64,000 nt of DNA from Hydrococcus rivularis NIES-593 (lineage in GTDB: Bacteria; Cyanobacteriota; Cyanobacteriia; Cyanobacteriales; Microcystaceae), in NCBI RefSeq assembly GCF_001904635.1, contig NZ_MRCB01000011.1:1-64000 (forward strand), given 5' to 3'. This document shows, piece after piece, positions 18,389 through 27,936 of this stretch; positions within the stretch are counted from its first letter, which is position 1, and each line of letters opens with the position of its first letter. Below the pieces are notes generated by a model. It was not told where the DNA came from and ran no database searches. It saw only the letters and a list, made by a program, of their open reading frames with translations. The position numbers and the translations under genes are program-made.

Positions 18389-18820
18389 ATGACTATGGCA
18401 TCACAGGAAAAAGTAAAACAGTACCTTGCCTACTGGTTTCAGCTAGGAAAGAAAGTTTTGCTAGATAACGGACAAGAAGCCATCTTGCCCGCATTAATTT
18501 TTGAAGGCGATCGCTATTCTAGAGAATTTGAATCCTGCTGGCAGCGCATTTTAGCTAGCAAGGCGGGGAGTTGTTATCTTGAAGGAACCGAACAAAGCAT
18601 TCATCAACTTCTATCCCCTGCTTGGGATATAAACCCATGCGCTAGATGCGGTATGCCCGTTCCCACGATCGAGTTTGGCATTCCATCGCCTATCTGTCCC
18701 TGTCACGATCTTCCCAGTTGGCCCAATTCTGACTTACCGTCTCCCCGTTCGCCAGTAGACAGTTTGGCGCATTTAAATAAAATTAGAGAACGGTTGGGCA
18801 GAAGTAGCGAAATTTTTTGA
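18389..18820 (+). CDS. Conserved cyanobacterial hypothetical protein with Cys cluster
   Basis: 143-residue soluble protein. The first ~80 residues are ordinary mixed sequence (VKQYLAYWFQLGKKVLLDNG). A four-cysteine cluster follows, NPCARCGMPVPTIEFGIPSP then CPCHDLPSWP, shaped like a small zinc ribbon. The tail is Pro/Ser-rich. I recall similar small proteins across cyanobacteria without a function. It follows cobU by 40 bp on the same strand and may share its transcript, but nothing ties it to cobalamin. An ATG at 18395 could also be used. Confidence 0.75.
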   Translation: MTMASQEKVKQYLAYWFQLGKKVLLDNGQEAILPALIFEGDRYSREFESCWQRILASKAGSCYLEGTEQSIHQLLSPAWDINPCARCGMPVPTIEFGIPSPICPCHDLPSWPNSDLPSPRSPVDSLAHLNKIRERLGRSSEIF

Positions 18821-19035
18821 CGCATTATAAATAGTTAATTAAAAGTTTGACTTTCTTGGCTAGATTGTGAGTTATCAAGCCAAGATACAAACTCACAGGA
18901 GCTGCTAAATTATTAGGGGTTAATCTTTTCAGTTTTGTCGGCACTGTTTTAAATAGGACAGGCAAAATCGTAGAGAGCATAAGTTTTTGCGCGTTAATTG
19001 CGATCGTTAAATCTGTTGCAAAAACCTCTCACCCG

Positions 19036-19087
19036 CCAAGAAATTAATTTCTTGGAACCAATAAACAAAGTCCTCTTAAGAGGACTT
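19036..19087. repeat. Two perfect 20-bp palindromes (REP-like)
   Basis: CCAAGAAATTAATTTCTTGG at 19036-19055 and AAGTCCTCTTAAGAGGACTT at 19068-19087. Both are perfect. The second has the same GTCxTCT..AGAxGAC design as the palindrome at 613-628, indicating one dispersed family. Confidence 0.7.
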
Positions 19088-19095
19088 GTGGTGTT

Positions 19096-19210
19096 ATACC
19101 ATTTTTCATTTATTCATGACAGAGATAGTCGATCGCTCTCACCCCCAACCCCTCTCCCAATTGGGGAGAGGGGAAAAAGATGTCGATCGCGAAAACCTGA
19201 AAATTGGTAT
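19096..19210 (+). repeat. MITE-like repeat, full copy
   Basis: 115 bp from ATACCATTTTTCATT to CCTGAAAATTGGTAT. The central module begins TCTCACCCCCAACCCC, has the stem CTCCC-aatt-GGGGAG, and is flanked on both sides by the 9-bp direct repeat GTCGATCGC. Confidence 0.85.
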
Positions 19211-19271
19211 TAGCTTGGGAATTCATTCCCAAGCTAGAGTAGAGACTAGATCGACTTAGGCAAGAAACCTA

Positions 19272-19883
19272 TTATCGACACAACTGTTCTAGTGCTTTGC
19301 GTTCGGCGGTTGTGACCTCGCGCCACTCTCCCGGCGCTAAACCATCGAGATGAAACCGGACGTGCTCCCGTCCATATTGAATCCCTATCGCTACCCGCAC
19401 CAGTCGCAGGGTTGGAAACCCAATCGCTGCCGTCATGCGCCGTACTTGTCGGTTGCGTCCCTCTGTAAGCGTGATTTCTAACCAGCAGGTAGGAACGTTC
19501 TTGCGATAGCGAATGGGAGGATCGCGAGGGGGCAAGTCCGGTTCTTCTAACAATCTTCTCACCATTGCCTTACGGGTGCGGTAATCTTGAATGGTAATTC
19601 CCTCTCGCAGGCGATCGAGGGCAGATTCGTCGGGAATGCGTTCGACTTGGACTAGATAGGTTCTGGGATGAGCAAACTTGCGATGAGAAAGGCGGTGTTG
19701 CAAGCGTCCGCTATCGGTGAGCAAGAGCAATCCTTCGCTGTCGCGATCGAGTCGTCCCACTGGGTAAACCGCAGGGATGGGGATGTAATCTTTTAAAGTT
19801 TGACGCGGCGCTGTTTCATCGCTATTGTCGGTGAATTGACATAATACTCCGTAGGGTTTGTAAAATAAAAGGCAGCGAAACAT
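19272..19883 (-). CDS. RluE-like pseudouridine synthase
   Basis: Pseudouridine synthase of the RsuA/RluB/E/F group, 203 residues, no S4 domain. The catalytic motif is [21 protein letters not shown] with the nucleophilic Asp in [26 protein letters not shown] is the second conserved block. This size and the start [17 protein letters not shown] fit RluE, which modifies a single uridine in the peptidyl-transferase region of 23S rRNA. The exact target in cyanobacteria is inferred. Gene stands alone, ATG at 19883. Confidence 0.92.
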   Translation of the reverse strand: MFRCLLFYKPYGVLCQFTDNSDETAPRQTLKDYIPIPAVYPVGRLDRDSEGLLLLTDSGRLQHRLSHRKFAHPRTYLVQVERIPDESALDRLREGITIQDYRTRKAMVRRLLEEPDLPPRDPPIRYRKNVPTCWLEITLTEGRNRQVRRMTAAIGFPTLRLVRVAIGIQYGREHVRFHLDGLAPGEWREVTTAERKALEQLCR

Positions 19884-20077
19884 AAATCATAATGTTCTGC
19901 CGTATATTTAGAATTGGGAGCAGGAAAAAGAGTGCGGCTACCAATTCATGATAAAGCTTTTGGGCAGCCAAATTTTCGGGTTTTGCTTTGGATAGAAATT
20001 TGCGGTCGCGATCGTAGCGGATCCATAAAGGTTTGAATAATTCCTGTAGAGGTTAATAGAGCAATCCTAATGGATTC

Positions 20078-21187
20078 TCAATCCAAAAGCACGAGGTTAT
20101 CGCGATGCACCACCGTTTCGGCACCAGCATAGCCTAAGATCGCGGGAATCTTCTCTGAGTGGTGCCCTTTAATCAGTTCGACCTCCGCACTGTTGTAATT
20201 AACAATTCCCCTAGCAATTTCTTTGCCGCCTGCATCGCACAACTGCACTGCTTCGGAAGCGACAAAATCTCCCTCAACGCGGGTAATCCCCGCTGCTAAC
20301 AAAGATTTACTGCCCTTACAGATTGCTTCCACTGCGCCGCGATCGAGATAGAGTTTTCCCATTGGGATTAACCCATAGGCAATCCATCGCTTGCGGGCAT
20401 TCTCCGTCCTCGGTTGCGCCTCAAACTGGGTTCCTATCGGTTCTCCGTGCAATATTTTTTCGATATTTTCCGGCTGTCTGCCGCGAGTAATGACCATTCT
20501 TACGCCAGCACTGGTGGCAATGCGAGCCGCCGATAATTTAGTTGCCATTCCCCCCGTTCCCCACTGGGAGCCGCTCGAACCGGCTTCTACTTGTAACTGG
20601 GCAAAGTCTGTAGAGTTGACTAGCGCGATCGGTTTGGCATCGGGAACGAGGCGCGGGTCGGCAGAATAAAGTCGATCTACATCGGTGAGGATAAATAGCC
20701 AGTCAGCCTCGATGAGACTGGCAACTAAGGCTGAGAGCGTATCGTTATCGCCGAACTTGAGTTCTTCCACGGCAACGGTATCGTTTTCGTTGACGATCGC
20801 AATAACGCCTAACTCGAAAAGCGCCTGAAAGGTATTGTAAGCATTGACATAGCAACTGCGATCCATTAGCTCCCGGCGGGTTAACAATACTTGAGCGATT
20901 GGTTGTCCGAGACTGGTGAATAAGTCGTCATATACGCGAATCAACCGTCCCTGACCGACGGCAGCTACTGCTTGTTTGAGCGACATCTTGCGCGGTCGCT
21001 CGCTTAAATTCAGTCTGGCACAGCCAACCCCCACTGCCCCCGAAGAAACTAAAACGACTCGATATCCCGCCGTTCGCAGGCGGGTTAAGGTTTCTACCAA
21101 AGCAGCAATGGTAGAGAGGGCTAGTTTACCCGTTGCCAGTTGGGTGAGACTGGAAGTGCCAATTTTGACAACGATAGTTTGGGGCAT
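20078..21187 (-). CDS. proB: Glutamate 5-kinase
   Basis: First enzyme of proline synthesis: phosphorylates glutamate at the gamma carboxyl. The amino-acid-kinase domain (1-260) shows [37 protein letters not shown] and [15 protein letters not shown]. The C-terminal ~80 residues are a PUA domain ([20 protein letters not shown]). Length 369 is normal. Proline feedback control is typical of this enzyme. It lies 43 bp downstream of rpiA on the same strand, so co-transcription is possible; proA is not adjacent. Confidence 0.97.
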   Translation of the reverse strand: MPQTIVVKIGTSSLTQLATGKLALSTIAALVETLTRLRTAGYRVVLVSSGAVGVGCARLNLSERPRKMSLKQAVAAVGQGRLIRVYDDLFTSLGQPIAQVLLTRRELMDRSCYVNAYNTFQALFELGVIAIVNENDTVAVEELKFGDNDTLSALVASLIEADWLFILTDVDRLYSADPRLVPDAKPIALVNSTDFAQLQVEAGSSGSQWGTGGMATKLSAARIATSAGVRMVITRGRQPENIEKILHGEPIGTQFEAQPRTENARKRWIAYGLIPMGKLYLDRGAVEAICKGSKSLLAAGITRVEGDFVASEAVQLCDAGGKEIARGIVNYNSAEVELIKGHHSEKIPAILGYAGAETVVHRDNLVLLD

Positions 21188-21230
21188 ATAGAACGAGCGA
21201 TCGCTTTTCGGTGTTGGGGAAAATAAGATC

Positions 21231-21944
21231 TCAGATTATTTCTCTAACCAAAGGTCGATCTTCTTTAATTTCACCGACCAAAATGATGTCGGCAACTCCT
21301 ATAAATAGACCGTTTTCTAAAACGCCGGGAATATTATTAATCGTCTTTTCCAGACAAGCCGGATCGTCAATGCGATCGAATTTAACATCGATCACCAAGT
21401 TACCTTGATCTGTCACCACGGGTCCTGCCTTTTTAACTCCCATTCGCAGTTCGGGTTTACCTCCCAACTTTTCTAGCGATCGCATCACGGGAGCAACTGC
21501 CATCGGGATGACTTCTACAGGTAATAAAAAAGTCGAACCGAGTTTGTCAACCAGCTTACCGCTATCGACAACGACGATGAACAGATCTGCTAGGCTATCT
21601 ACCACCTTTTCGCGGGTATGCGCCGCACCGCCGCCCTTGATCAAATTTTTGTTCGGATCGACTTCATCAGCCCCATCGATCGCGATGTCGATGCGATCGA
21701 CGGTATCTAAACTCGTCAAAGGAATGCGATACTTTTTCGCCAACACTTCCGCCTGAAAGGAGGTGGGAATGCCGACAATATTTTTTAATTCGCCTTTTCT
21801 GAGACGTTCTCCCAAATACTCGATCGCGTATGCTGTTGTCGATCCCGTACCCAACCCTACAATCGAGTCAGATTTGACGCGACTGGCGGCTGCTTTGCCG
21901 ACTTCTTGTTTCATTATGACAACGGGATCGACGTTAACTGTCAT
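21231..21944 (-). CDS. rpiA: Ribose-5-phosphate isomerase A
   Basis: Interconverts ribose-5-P and ribulose-5-P in the Calvin cycle and pentose phosphate pathway. Family motifs are [15 protein letters not shown] near 31-45, [19 protein letters not shown] containing the catalytic Asp/Glu region, and the Lys of REKVVD. 237 residues, cytoplasmic. The ATG at 21944 follows AAGGAG at good distance. Precedes proB on the same strand. Confidence 0.97.
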   Translation of the reverse strand: MTVNVDPVVIMKQEVGKAAASRVKSDSIVGLGTGSTTAYAIEYLGERLRKGELKNIVGIPTSFQAEVLAKKYRIPLTSLDTVDRIDIAIDGADEVDPNKNLIKGGGAAHTREKVVDSLADLFIVVVDSGKLVDKLGSTFLLPVEVIPMAVAPVMRSLEKLGGKPELRMGVKKAGPVVTDQGNLVIDVKFDRIDDPACLEKTINNIPGVLENGLFIGVADIILVGEIKEDRPLVREII

Positions 21945-22075
21945 ACTAAAAACTCCTTCTGTTATCTATAGAATTTATTAATGATTTACTTTGGACTACA
22001 CAACAAACAGCTACCAGAAACCAGCCTTTAAAAGCCAATCGCTAGCTTCTGATAGCTGGCAACTGGTAACTGGAA

Positions 22076-22567
22076 TTAGTTGCTGCTTTGAGCGGCTAGC
22101 ATTTCCTTAAGTTGGGCTAACTGATCTGCCCAACGAGGATCGGGTTGAAATCCCTCAGCTCCCGTGCCGCCGCTACTACTATTTCCCTGAGAGCGAGGTC
22201 GCTTTTTGTTGTTCTTTCGTCCGGATGGATTAGGGCTGCTAGAAGCTGTCGTTTCCTCAGAAGAAGGGGATTGAGATGGCTCTTGAGAGTCAGATTCTTC
22301 TTTCCCTTTCCCTTTAGAACGAGGTAGGGCTTTTTCAATTTTGAGGGGGCTATCCATAAAAGACTGACCGTTGTATTTTTCGATAAATTGGTCTGCCATT
22401 TCATCCGTTGGTAGGGTGACAAAGGCAAATCCCCTGCACTTGCCGGTTTTGCGGTCTTTGATCACCTTAGTAGACAGCACCTCGCTAGCATCGGCAAACA
22501 TTTCTTGTAGCGCTTGACGCTCGATAGGTTCTTTGGGTAAGTTACCTACATAAAGACGAACAGGCAT
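22076..22567 (-). CDS. RRM-type RNA-binding protein
   Basis: Single RNA-recognition motif followed by a disordered tail. RNP2 is RLYVGNL at residues 4-10 and RNP1 is CRGFAFVTL at about 45-53. The tail (about 85-163) is Ser/Pro/Lys/Gly-rich. Cyanobacterial Rbp proteins of this kind bind mRNA, often respond to cold, and help localise transcripts. I choose the ATG at 22567 because GGAGGG lies eight bases upstream and the RRM starts three residues in; an ATG at 22618 would add 17 atypical residues. Regulation by cold is family knowledge, not visible here. Confidence 0.93.
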   Translation of the reverse strand: MPVRLYVGNLPKEPIERQALQEMFADASEVLSTKVIKDRKTGKCRGFAFVTLPTDEMADQFIEKYNGQSFMDSPLKIEKALPRSKGKGKEESDSQEPSQSPSSEETTASSSPNPSGRKNNKKRPRSQGNSSSGGTGAEGFQPDPRWADQLAQLKEMLAAQSSN

Positions 22568-23182
22568 AAAAAATCCCTCCAGATATTGGGTTTGCGTGAA
22601 CAAATTTCGGCGCGACATTGGCGAGCCATAATTTTAATAATGTCAAATGGGCTAGGCAAGAAATTTCCCAGCGATTATTTTCCCGATTTCTCCAGTTTTT
22701 CTTATCGATATCGGCTCGTGCCGTCAAAATCTCTTTTCCTCTAGGTTTCAACTGCGATTAGAACTAAGATTCGCGCTTTGGCTCGTGGACGTTCAGTACT
22801 TGAGTCAACAGCTATATTATTTGGCTGCCATATTTGATTATTACAGAATGTTTACGCAATTCGTCAAACTATTGTGCGGTTGCTGGTCAAGTTTTCTTAA
22901 ATTTTTAGGGATATATACTTAGGCTGTTGGTCAGATGGAGCGTGTTTTCTCCAAAACCCTTACTATGTAAGATTTTACCCGTTAATCGTACTACTTTCGC
23001 GAATACTTGAGATAGTGTAAGGAAATCACGAGAAAGAAGAAATTGTCATGTATCTAATACATAAGACAGATCTCTTGTCAATTTTTTTTTACATTGCTTT
23101 ATACTAAAAAGTATAGGGATGATACAAATCTATCCTGAATGTTCGCAAGCGACAAACTCTAGAAAAGGAGTAAAAGCCAACT
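22568..23182. other. Long spacer between rbp and nblA
   Basis: About 600 bp without a gene; it must hold the divergent promoters of the RNA-binding protein and nblA. Two palindromes near the nblA end are listed separately. No canonical NtcA box (GTA-N8-TAC) could be found. Confidence 0.5.
23048..23115 (+). promoter_or_regulatory. Paired palindromes upstream of nblA
   Basis: ATGTAT-cta-ATACAT at 23048-23062 and TATACT-aaaa-AGTATA at 23100-23115, both perfect, 68 to 135 bases before the nblA ATG. The second overlaps a possible -10 element (TATACT). They are candidate operators for stress control of nblA. Confidence 0.45.
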
Positions 23183-23380
23183 ATGTCTCAACCAATCGAA
23201 CTTTCTTTGGAACAACAGTTCAGCATTCGTTCTTTCCAAACTCAGGTAGAACGGATGAGTCGCGAACAGGCACAGGAGTTCCTGATCAAACTCTACGAAC
23301 AAATGTTGATGCGCGAGAATATGTACAAATCCTTTATCAAGCATCAATGGGGTTTAGAGTCTAATTCCTGGTCTCAGTAG
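23183..23380 (+). CDS. nblA: Phycobilisome degradation protein NblA
   Basis: 65-residue adaptor that binds phycobiliproteins and ClpC to drive phycobilisome breakdown under nitrogen or sulfur starvation. The sequence is strongly typical: ELSLEQQFSIRSFQTQV, MSREQAQEFLIKLYEQML and MYKSFIKHQWGL, forming two helices. AAGGAG precedes the ATG by about 14 bases. A GC-poor spacer with two palindromes precedes it, and a hairpin terminator follows. Its presence shows the organism makes phycobilisomes. Confidence 0.96.
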   Translation: MSQPIELSLEQQFSIRSFQTQVERMSREQAQEFLIKLYEQMLMRENMYKSFIKHQWGLESNSWSQ

Positions 23381-23382
23381 CA

Positions 23383-23426
23383 AACCTCGCTGGAAAGGGC
23401 GACCTCCTTCTCTAGCTAGGTTCCTT
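23383..23426 (+). terminator. Probable terminator after nblA
   Basis: AACCTcGCT (23383-23391) pairs imperfectly with AGCtAGGTT (23414-23422), followed by CCTTTT. It begins three bases after the nblA stop. Confidence 0.6.
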
Positions 23427-23570
23427 TTCGGAAAAAAGCTGGGGATGCTGGGGCGTTAACCAACAACAAATTTTGTATAGTAGTTTTTAGAGCTAAATTT
23501 ATATATTAGTTTTGATGCGACTGAGAGCTTTATCAATACAATGAGTCTGGTTTAAATTGCAGCTCTCTTA

Positions 23571-24365
23571 ATGTTTATTAGTCTAATTGCCGACTACGGT
23601 GCTAACGATCCAGCCTTTGCAGAAGTAAGCCAGCGCTTGTTGCAACATCTGCCAACCGCTCAAATTCACTGCCTTTCCGTCCCGCCATTCAGCACTCTTG
23701 CTACTGGCTTTTGGATTGCTCAACTGGGGCTGAATCCGGGGCCAGAAAGTCGCCTAATTTATCACAACTGTGCTCCCCGACAAGATAATCCCGAAGCTCG
23801 CATCGATAATGAAGGAGAAGGGTTAACTTACGCCCTTCTTCCCAATGGAGTTAGAGTTGTTGGAGTTTGGGCGGGCTATACTCTATCTTTTATCAAGAAT
23901 GTAGCCTCCTCTATTCATATGATTAACGTCTCGCGGGGTGGCTCTCAGTTTCGTTCCCGCGATGTTTTTCCAGCTGCTGCCGCTGTCCTCGTTCGAGGCG
24001 ATCGCAGTTTATTGGGAGATGAAATTTTGCCCGAACAAATTCCTGACTTTCCAACCGACAGAGTAGCCTGGATAGATGGCTACGGAAACCTCAAGACGAC
24101 GATTTTGGCTGACTCGGTTAACCTAAAACCCGAAACTAAAGTGGTCGTGCGCGTGGGGGATGTGGTCAGCGATGCGATCTATTCTGATGGAAGCTTCCGG
24201 GTGCCAGAAGGAACGCTTGCCTTTGCGCCGGGGAGTTCTGGTTGGACGCTGCCGGGAGAGAAAAGGTCGGTGCGCTGGATGGAGTTGTTCTTGCGCGGTG
24301 GCAGCGCGTGGCGGCGCTTTGGCAAACCCAAAGTCAACCAGTTAGTGACTTATGAGCCTGTTTGA
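23571..24365 (+). CDS. DUF62-family (SAM hydroxide adenosyltransferase-like) protein, catalytic residues altered
   Basis: 264 residues with the two-domain fold of the SAM chlorinase/fluorinase/hydroxide adenosyltransferase family. The N-terminus FISLIADYGANDPAF matches the substrate-binding LI[TS]DFG..DPYV. INVSRGGSQFRSRDVFPAAA matches the T-F-H-G-R-D-[IV]-F-AP-A-A block, and WIDGYGNLKTTI the D-x-[FY]-GN-[LI]-x-T-N block. However, the region that should read VDPGVG is IYHNCAPR, and the His of FHGRD is Arg (FRSRD). Two of the three residues needed to activate water are therefore absent. It is probably not a SAM hydrolase; ligand unknown. Confidence 0.75.
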   Translation: MFISLIADYGANDPAFAEVSQRLLQHLPTAQIHCLSVPPFSTLATGFWIAQLGLNPGPESRLIYHNCAPRQDNPEARIDNEGEGLTYALLPNGVRVVGVWAGYTLSFIKNVASSIHMINVSRGGSQFRSRDVFPAAAAVLVRGDRSLLGDEILPEQIPDFPTDRVAWIDGYGNLKTTILADSVNLKPETKVVVRVGDVVSDAIYSDGSFRVPEGTLAFAPGSSGWTLPGEKRSVRWMELFLRGGSAWRRFGKPKVNQLVTYEPV

Positions 24366-24501
24366 ATGCGATCGCTTGCTTGTGCTTACCAATAATTTGT
24401 TACTCTGACTTTGGATGAGCAAAAATTTCTCGCTTCCAGGAGCGGGATTGATTTGTTATCTCTAGAAAAGATAGCGATTGAAAATTTAGGAACTAGCTGC
24501 T

Positions 24502-24750
24502 ATGGATGCTTTTAGCCCTACTCCTCCCGGCTGGACTGAGACAGCCGTTCATGCGCTTGATTTTAGCTGTCCTCGCTGTAGAGCGTCTGCTACCAAAGCG
24601 CAACGAGTCTGGATCAATCGACGAGCGCCGGTGATAGGAGAGGATTATCGCCGTAAATGGCAGGAATTTTACCAATGCGAATGCGGTCAGGTTTGGTGGT
24701 CTTGGAGTAGCGATCGCCCTCCCTCCGAGCTAGCCAATCGAGTTGAGTGA
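24502..24750 (+). CDS. Small zinc-ribbon hypothetical protein
   Basis: 82 residues. It carries a CPRC pair near residue 23 and an ECGQVWW pair (CxC) near 61, a likely zinc ribbon holding an aromatic-rich tail (FYQCECGQVWWSWS). I recall comparable short proteins in other cyanobacteria, without a function. The ATG at 24502 follows AATTTAGGAACTAGCTGCT, a weak ribosome site. It sits 64 bp before accC on the same strand and may be co-transcribed. Confidence 0.7.
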   Translation: MDAFSPTPPGWTETAVHALDFSCPRCRASATKAQRVWINRRAPVIGEDYRRKWQEFYQCECGQVWWSWSSDRPPSELANRVE

Positions 24751-24814
24751 ATTTAAGTCCTCAAAACCGTATATTCTAACTTAAGTATCAAAACTTGAGG
24801 CGCTCGTTTATCTA

Positions 24815-26164
24815 ATGCAATTTTCCAAGATTTTAATTGCTAATCGAGGGGAGATTGCCCTGCGGATTCTCCATAGCTGTGAAGAACTAGGGATTGCTAC
24901 CGTTGCCGTTCACTCTACCATAGATCGCCACGCCCTTCACGTTCAGCTAGCCGACGAAAGTGTCTGCATCGGTCCTCCGCCGAGTAGCAAAAGCTATCTC
25001 AATATTCCCAACATTATCTCCGCAGCCTTAACTCGCAACGCGACCGCGATTCATCCCGGCTATGGATTTCTTGCCGAAAATGCCCGCTTTGCCGAAATTT
25101 GCGCCGATCACCAAATTACCTTTATCGGTCCTTCTCCCGAAGCCATTCGCGCCATGGGGGATAAATCGACGGCAAAAAAAACGATGCAGAAGGTAGGCGT
25201 GCCCACCGTTCCCGGAAGCTGGGGATTGGTGGCAGGTGAGAAGGAAGCGCTGGCGATCGCTCGCGAGATTGGTTATCCGGTTATGATTAAAGCGACGGCT
25301 GGCGGCGGCGGCAGGGGAATGCGCCTGGTGCGCGAAGACAGCGAATTCTCTCGCCTGTTTAGCGCCGCTCAAGGAGAGGCTGAAGCTGCCTTTGGCAACC
25401 CCGGCGTATATATCGAGAAATTTATCGAACGGCCTCGCCATATCGAATTTCAAATCCTAGCCGATAGCTACGGAAACGCAATCCATTTGGGAGAACGGGA
25501 ATGTTCTATTCAACGGCGACACCAGAAGTTACTTGAAGAAGCTCCCAGTTCGATCCTCACGCCCCAATTGCGATCGCAGATGGGAGAAGCTGCCGTTCGC
25601 GCCGCTAAATCGATTAATTATGTCGGTGCTGGAACGGTCGAGTTCTTAGTCGATCGCGACGGTCATTTCTATTTTATGGAAATGAATACTCGCATTCAGG
25701 TCGAGCATCCCGTCACCGAGATGATTACTGGACTGGATTTAATTACCGAACAAATTCGCATTGCCCAAGGGGAAAAACTTCAACTTACTCAAGAAGATAT
25801 TACTTTCCGAGGTCACGCGATCGAATGTCGCATTAATGCCGAAGATCCCGATCGCAATTTTCGTCCCCATCCCGGCAAAATTAGCGCCTATCTTCCGCCT
25901 GGCGGTCCCGGCGTGCGTATGGATTCCCATGTCTACACCGATTATGAAATCCCCCCATTCTACGATTCTCTAATCGGCAAGCTGATCGTTTGGGGACCGG
26001 ATCGAGAGACAGCCATCAAGCGCATGAGACGTGCCTTAAAAGAATGTGCTATTACTGGCGTTCCCACTACTATCGGCTTCCATCAAAAAATTCTTGCCCA
26101 TCCCGCTTTTGTTGCTGGGGATGTTTACACCAAGTTTGTCGAAGAGCATTTGATGAATCATTAG
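24815..26164 (+). CDS. accC: Biotin carboxylase, acetyl-CoA carboxylase subunit
   Basis: ATP-dependent carboxylation of biotin on BCCP, the first half-reaction of fatty acid synthesis. 449 residues with the three expected domains: [20 protein letters not shown] at the start, ATP-grasp with [35 protein letters not shown], and the active-site block [18 protein letters not shown]. The C-terminal domain ends normally. Its stop codon directly abuts the stop of the convergent dndE gene with no spacer. Confidence 0.98.
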   Translation: MQFSKILIANRGEIALRILHSCEELGIATVAVHSTIDRHALHVQLADESVCIGPPPSSKSYLNIPNIISAALTRNATAIHPGYGFLAENARFAEICADHQITFIGPSPEAIRAMGDKSTAKKTMQKVGVPTVPGSWGLVAGEKEALAIAREIGYPVMIKATAGGGGRGMRLVREDSEFSRLFSAAQGEAEAAFGNPGVYIEKFIERPRHIEFQILADSYGNAIHLGERECSIQRRHQKLLEEAPSSILTPQLRSQMGEAAVRAAKSINYVGAGTVEFLVDRDGHFYFMEMNTRIQVEHPVTEMITGLDLITEQIRIAQGEKLQLTQEDITFRGHAIECRINAEDPDRNFRPHPGKISAYLPPGGPGVRMDSHVYTDYEIPPFYDSLIGKLIVWGPDRETAIKRMRRALKECAITGVPTTIGFHQKILAHPAFVAGDVYTKFVEEHLMNH

Positions 26165-26548
26165 TCAATTTAAGGTTAAGGCAAGTAAATTTTCTATCTT
26201 TTTAAGGTTGGGATCGCCTGCTAGATAGCCAATGCCGCGATGCAGGTGCAGTCGAAATTGAGTGGCGAGGGTTTCTTTGTCCGTGCCCAAACCATCCTCA
26301 TGGCAACGTTGTTTGAGCGCAATTAATAGGAGATCTGCCAGATCTCCGCCAAAGACTTTCCATGTCATCTCTACATTGCTATCGGCAGGAATGGGAACCG
26401 GAGATGGAATACTCGGTTCGGCGAGAGAACGACAAAATGCCCATCGACATAAAATATTCCATTGGTCGATTTTTGTCTGGCGCTTGAGTTTTACCAGTCG
26501 ATCTTTTGCGGTTTGTGAAAGGCGAATGCGCTCGATTGGCGATTCCAT
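26165..26548 (-). CDS. dndE: DNA sulfur modification protein DndE
   Basis: 127-residue member of the DNA phosphorothioation machinery; DndE forms a tetramer that binds nicked duplex DNA. Family blocks are clear: ERIRLSQTAKDRLVKLKRQT at the N-terminus, NILCRWAFCRSLAEPS, PADSNVEMTWKVFGGDLADL, LKQRCHEDGLGTDKETLATQ and FRLHLHRGIGYLAG. Length and end are normal, so it looks intact. Its usual upstream partner dndD lies 2.5 kb away on the same strand, separated by broken unrelated genes; dndB and dndC are missing. It ends exactly against accC. Confidence 0.93.
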   Translation of the reverse strand: MESPIERIRLSQTAKDRLVKLKRQTKIDQWNILCRWAFCRSLAEPSIPSPVPIPADSNVEMTWKVFGGDLADLLLIALKQRCHEDGLGTDKETLATQFRLHLHRGIGYLAGDPNLKKIENLLALTLN

Positions 26549-26678
26549 ATAATTAATTCTCCCTTGGCTGATAATGTTAATATAAATTTTAAGGATGGAA
26601 TCTTGATAGAAAAAAGGCGTTGCACAATCATGGGATTATAGTCTCACGCAAAGGCGCAAAGAATTCCGCTAAGTTAAT

Positions 26679-26763
26679 GGCTTTTCCAAGAAATCTATTA
26701 AGATGTTTCGCTTCGCTCAACATGATATTTTAACTTTTCAGATATTTTCTTAGAAAGGCTATT
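26679..26763. repeat. 85-bp inverted-repeat element truncating the ClC gene
   Basis: The ends GGCTTTTCCAAGAAA and (reverse) AGCCTTTCTAAGAAA match at 12 of 15 positions. The middle has a TGTTTCGCTTCGCTCAACA hairpin. The stop codon of the ClC relic lies at its right edge. MITE-like. Confidence 0.6.
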
Positions 26764-27869
26764 AAAGAGAAATTGAACCAATCGATCGAAAAATTATAGC
26801 CGTTAGGGGGGCTCTTACAGTCGCAGCGACTAATCCGCCCATACCTGCGACTGCAAACACGGCAGGTTGAGGAATTTGTCCTGGAAACCAACTGTTAAAT
26901 TCTCTAGCAACTAACAAACTGAACAATGTAGAGATCGACAACATTGGTGCAAAGATACCACCGATGGCCCCCGATCCGTAGCAAAACATAACCAGGACAA
27001 ATCGCATCACTAACGCGAATATCAGTAAAGATTGAGTTGACCAAACCAATCGAGGGCACGAAATAAACAAAAGTTGAAGCCATAGCCCAACAAACCTAAC
27101 CCAACCCCAGCAGTACAAACATCCACAGATCGATTAACGGGACGCGATCGAACTGGGTAATTTTGAGGAATGCGTTTTGGCCATTGAAGTATCGGGTTGT
27201 GAGGGTTGCGGTGACACAAGCCACCATTACTGAACGGTAAGCCAATGTCCAAGATTCAAATCGAGGGCGAACTTCTTCTGTAATGAATAAAATACCCGCG
27301 ATCGGAGCATTGAATGCCGCTGTTAATCCAGCACCTGCACCTGCCGCAATCAAAATCCTGAGATTTTCCTGAGACGTTTTTGCCAAACTGCCGACTATCT
27401 TGGCGATCGCACTGCCCATCTGAATCGTTGGGCCTTCAAATCCTGCCACCATGCCAGCACCCATTGACAAGATGCCACCAAATAATTTTACTGGGAGTAC
27501 CCTAAAAGCGCGAAAGGTAAAAACGCCATCTAACGCTCCCTCCACTTGTGGAATACCACTTCCAGAGGTTTCTGGAGCAAATCGACGCATTAACCAAAAG
27601 CTTAGAGAAACCATCCCGCCTGAAATCAGGCTAGGAATAAACCAAGCAAGCACAGGATAGCCTGCGATCGCCTGTGCGATTAAACTGCGTTGAAGAATCA
27701 GAAAATTGACGCTATGTCGCAAAAAGGTGGCAATCAATCCAATACAAAGCCCTGAAATTGCTGCCCATATCAGTACTACATCAAGTTTCTGTCTAGCTTC
27801 TGCGAATCGTTCAGCAAGTCGGTTAAAAAAAACGAATGAGCGTCTTGAACTAGGGTTATCGTCTAACAT
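26762..27869 (-). pseudogene. ClC-type chloride channel pseudogene
   Basis: Reading three frames in turn reconstructs a ClC chloride channel/antiporter. The first frame (27869 down to about 27100) carries ETSGSGIPQVEGAL, the GSGIP motif, and VAGFEGPTIQMG, where the usual GREGP reads GFEGP. After a shift near a G4 run at ~27104, LGLLGYGFNFCLFRALDWFGQ follows. After another near 27030 the frame reads YGSGAIGGIFAPML (GIFAP motif) and VRAPLTAII. It then ends early at the inverted-repeat element. Two frameshifts plus a lost C-terminus mean no functional channel is made. Confidence 0.88.
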
Positions 27870-27936
27870 GGCTCAGTTGCTGCTTATGCTCTCCTTTAAG
27901 ACTTTGGCATTCTGGAATTTGGTGTCTCAAAATTAC

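Larger units (their letters stand above)
18821..19271. other. 450-bp intergenic region with repeats only
   Basis: Holds an inverted pair CTTGGCT/AGCCAAG near 18853-18882, two perfect 20-bp palindromes and a MITE-like element (each listed separately). No believable gene; an open stretch across 18998-19213 simply runs through the repeats. Confidence 0.6.

Noticed and set aside
18998-19213. 71-codon open frame
   Set aside because: Runs through two palindromes and a MITE copy.
22900-23180. NtcA box before nblA
   Set aside because: No GTA-N8-TAC; nearest look-alikes have N5 or N6 spacing.
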